The notes under the pieces: model-generated
Database searches by the model: none
What the model saw: only the letters and a program-made list of their open reading frames with translations
Told to the model about the DNA's origin: nothing
Assembly: GCA_021819225.1 (NCBI GenBank)
Contig: JAKARU010000057.1
Coordinates: forward strand, 1-5,773
Reading direction: 5' to 3'
Source: Thermoplasmata archaeon
Lineage (GTDB): Archaea > Thermoplasmatota > Thermoplasmata > Thermoplasmatales > Thermoplasmataceae
Length of the DNA: 5,773 nucleotides
Translations under genes and position numbers: made by a program
Shown here: positions 4,580 to 5,773 of the stretch, piece after piece
How the letters are laid out: every line of letters begins with the position of its first letter
Numbering within the stretch: the stretch's first letter is position 1

Positions 4580-5773
4580 TTACGTGTTTGGATCCCCAGC
4601 TATATTCAAATCGCGATCTTTTGATTCCTTTATCTTAGCTATAGTAACAAACGCGATCAAAATAAATGCTATAGTAAAAACAGGGTACAGCGGGTAAGCT
4701 ATTATTCCCAGAGCGTCTGACGCATATGGAGCAGGACCACCTATAAATGCATTACCAAATTGATAACTGAATGAATTCCCAGAATATCTCACATTGGTCG
4801 GGAATACCTCAGATATGAAGGCAGCTAACGGAGAATAACTCAACCCATGTGCAATCCCAAAAATAGCAAGAAACATTGTAAATAAGTACGGATTATGGAT
4901 GTATATCGAGGGGTACAAAATTACAAGTGCTATTGCGTTCGCGACAACTAGCAAAACTCGTCTTCCGTACTTATCCGATAGCACACCACCAATGAATACA
5001 AATATTATATCCATTATTGCAAATAAAGTAATTGCAATAAGGCCAATAGTAACGCTTACGATTCCTTTGACCTCAAAAATTACAGGTAACAATGCAATTG
5101 CAAAATAAAAGAAATTTCCGCTTGAACCTGCCAGTAGAGTCCCACTAAGTACCTCCCTCCAGTTACGTTTAAAAAGCTGCTTTGCCGGTAAACCCAATAT
5201 TTTCTTTTCTGCTTTTGCAGCCTCAAATATTGGGGTCTCAGTTAACCTGTATCTGATCAGAAAACCTATTACAAGGATTATAAAACTCAGAACAAACGGT
5301 ATCCGCCAACCATACGAATACATAGCTTTAGCCGGCAGAATAAATTCTAATAAAAGAAAAATTGCAGTACCTATCAGCAAACCAATTCCAACGGTCGATT
5401 GAACAAATGACGACCAGAACCCTCTTCTCCCCTTAAAATTCTCCAGAGTGAGCAACATTGCACCACCCCATTCGCCACCAAGTCCAAAACCAAGTACCAA
5501 TCTAAGGATAACAAGAAGTATTATTGCCCATATACCAATGCTAACATAACTAGGCAAGAGTCCTGTAAGCCCTGTAGATATCCCAGAAATCAGTAAAGTA
5601 ACCAAAAGCACATTCCTTCTTCCGAGTCTATCCCCAAAGTGCCCAAAAACAAACGCACCGACAGGTCTGGTCACAAAACCCAAAGCAAACGTTAAAAGTG
5701 TTAGCAACAAAGCTTCTGTTCTGGTAACAGAAGGATAAAAGGTTGCTGCAATATAGACTGCTCCGCTTGAAAA
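4580..5773 (-). CDS. MFS transporter, metabolite:H+ symporter type (5' end outside window)
   Basis: This is a cytoplasmic-membrane secondary transporter of the major facilitator superfamily, probably moving an organic acid, amino acid or osmolyte with protons. The visible 397 residues run without a stop to the right edge, where codons before the TTG at 5710 still read as transporter (AATFYPS, then TRTEALLLTLL), so the true start lies beyond 5773. Complete relatives have about 430-450 residues, so only TM1 and part of TM2 should be missing. Numbering from the edge, motifs are GHFGDRLGRR at 44-53 (MFS loop 2-3), RLVLGFGLGGEWGGA at 91-105 (TM4), YGWRIPF at 154-160, RLTETPIF at 176-183, and the repeat loop motif GGVLSDKYGRR at 262-272. 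The ending FPTNVRYSGNSFSYQFGN is typical of the MHS family, which includes ProP-, KgtP- and ShiA-like carriers. The substrate cannot be read from sequence. It has no operon partner in view. Confidence 0.9.
   Translation of the reverse strand, partial: FSSGAVYIAATFYPSVTRTEALLLTLLTFALGFVTRPVGAFVFGHFGDRLGRRNVLLVTLLISGISTGLTGLLPSYVSIGIWAIILLVILRLVLGFGLGGEWGGAMLLTLENFKGRRGFWSSFVQSTVGIGLLIGTAIFLLLEFILPAKAMYSYGWRIPFVLSFIILVIGFLIRYRLTETPIFEAAKAEKKILGLPAKQLFKRNWREVLSGTLLAGSSGNFFYFAIALLPVIFEVKGIVSVTIGLIAITLFAIMDIIFVFIGGVLSDKYGRRVLLVVANAIALVILYPSIYIHNPYLFTMFLAIFGIAHGLSYSPLAAFISEVFPTNVRYSGNSFSYQFGNAFIGGPAPYASDALGIIAYPLYPVFTIAFILIAFVTIAKIKESKDRDLNIAGDPNT

Noticed and set aside
4899..5108. Plus-strand frame of 69 codons
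   Set aside because: It is antisense to the membrane transporter gene, which has clear family motifs throughout this segment.

Overview
The window looks like part of an archaeal chromosome, most likely from the Thermoplasmatales or a relative. The clues are a mobile-element-rich left end with heavy use of AGG (Arg) and ATA (Ile) codons, AT-rich promoters of TATA-box type placed for leaderless transcription, few clear Shine-Dalgarno sites, and transposases of types that I associate with that group. No rRNA or tRNA is present to fix the taxonomy, so the assignment is an inference.

Left part (1 to about 1400): three mobile elements appear to be nested. The window opens in the 3' tail of a group II intron. 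Domain V is at 39-71 and domain VI, with a bulged branch-point A at 105, is at 77-111. The intron sits inside an IS3-like transposase gene, whose 3' exon runs 112-479 and whose probable right end is near 499. That element in turn splits an IS1634-like (IS4 superfamily) transposase gene, whose C-terminal half runs about 500-1359. The 5' parts of all three lie to the left of the window. A small minus-strand reading frame (1439-1645), possibly a transposase tail, follows in convergent orientation.

Middle part (1833-3354): three tightly packed minus-strand genes (218, 136 and 148 aa) form an operon behind a TATA box embedded in a 16-bp perfect palindrome. I recognise none of the proteins by family. 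The last one has an R-N-x3-H motif in a helical protein, which resembles the active site of HEPN ribonucleases. Next to mobile elements this makes the operon a candidate toxin or defence cassette, but that is a hypothesis.

Right part (3355-5773): an AT-rich stretch with small, doubtful reading frames is followed by a plus-strand gene for a 79-aa acidic protein of unknown function (3933-4172). A second gene-poor stretch with one short open frame comes next. The window ends inside a minus-strand major facilitator transporter of the metabolite:H+ symporter type (4580-5773), whose 5' end lies beyond the right edge. This is the only confidently recognised metabolic gene.
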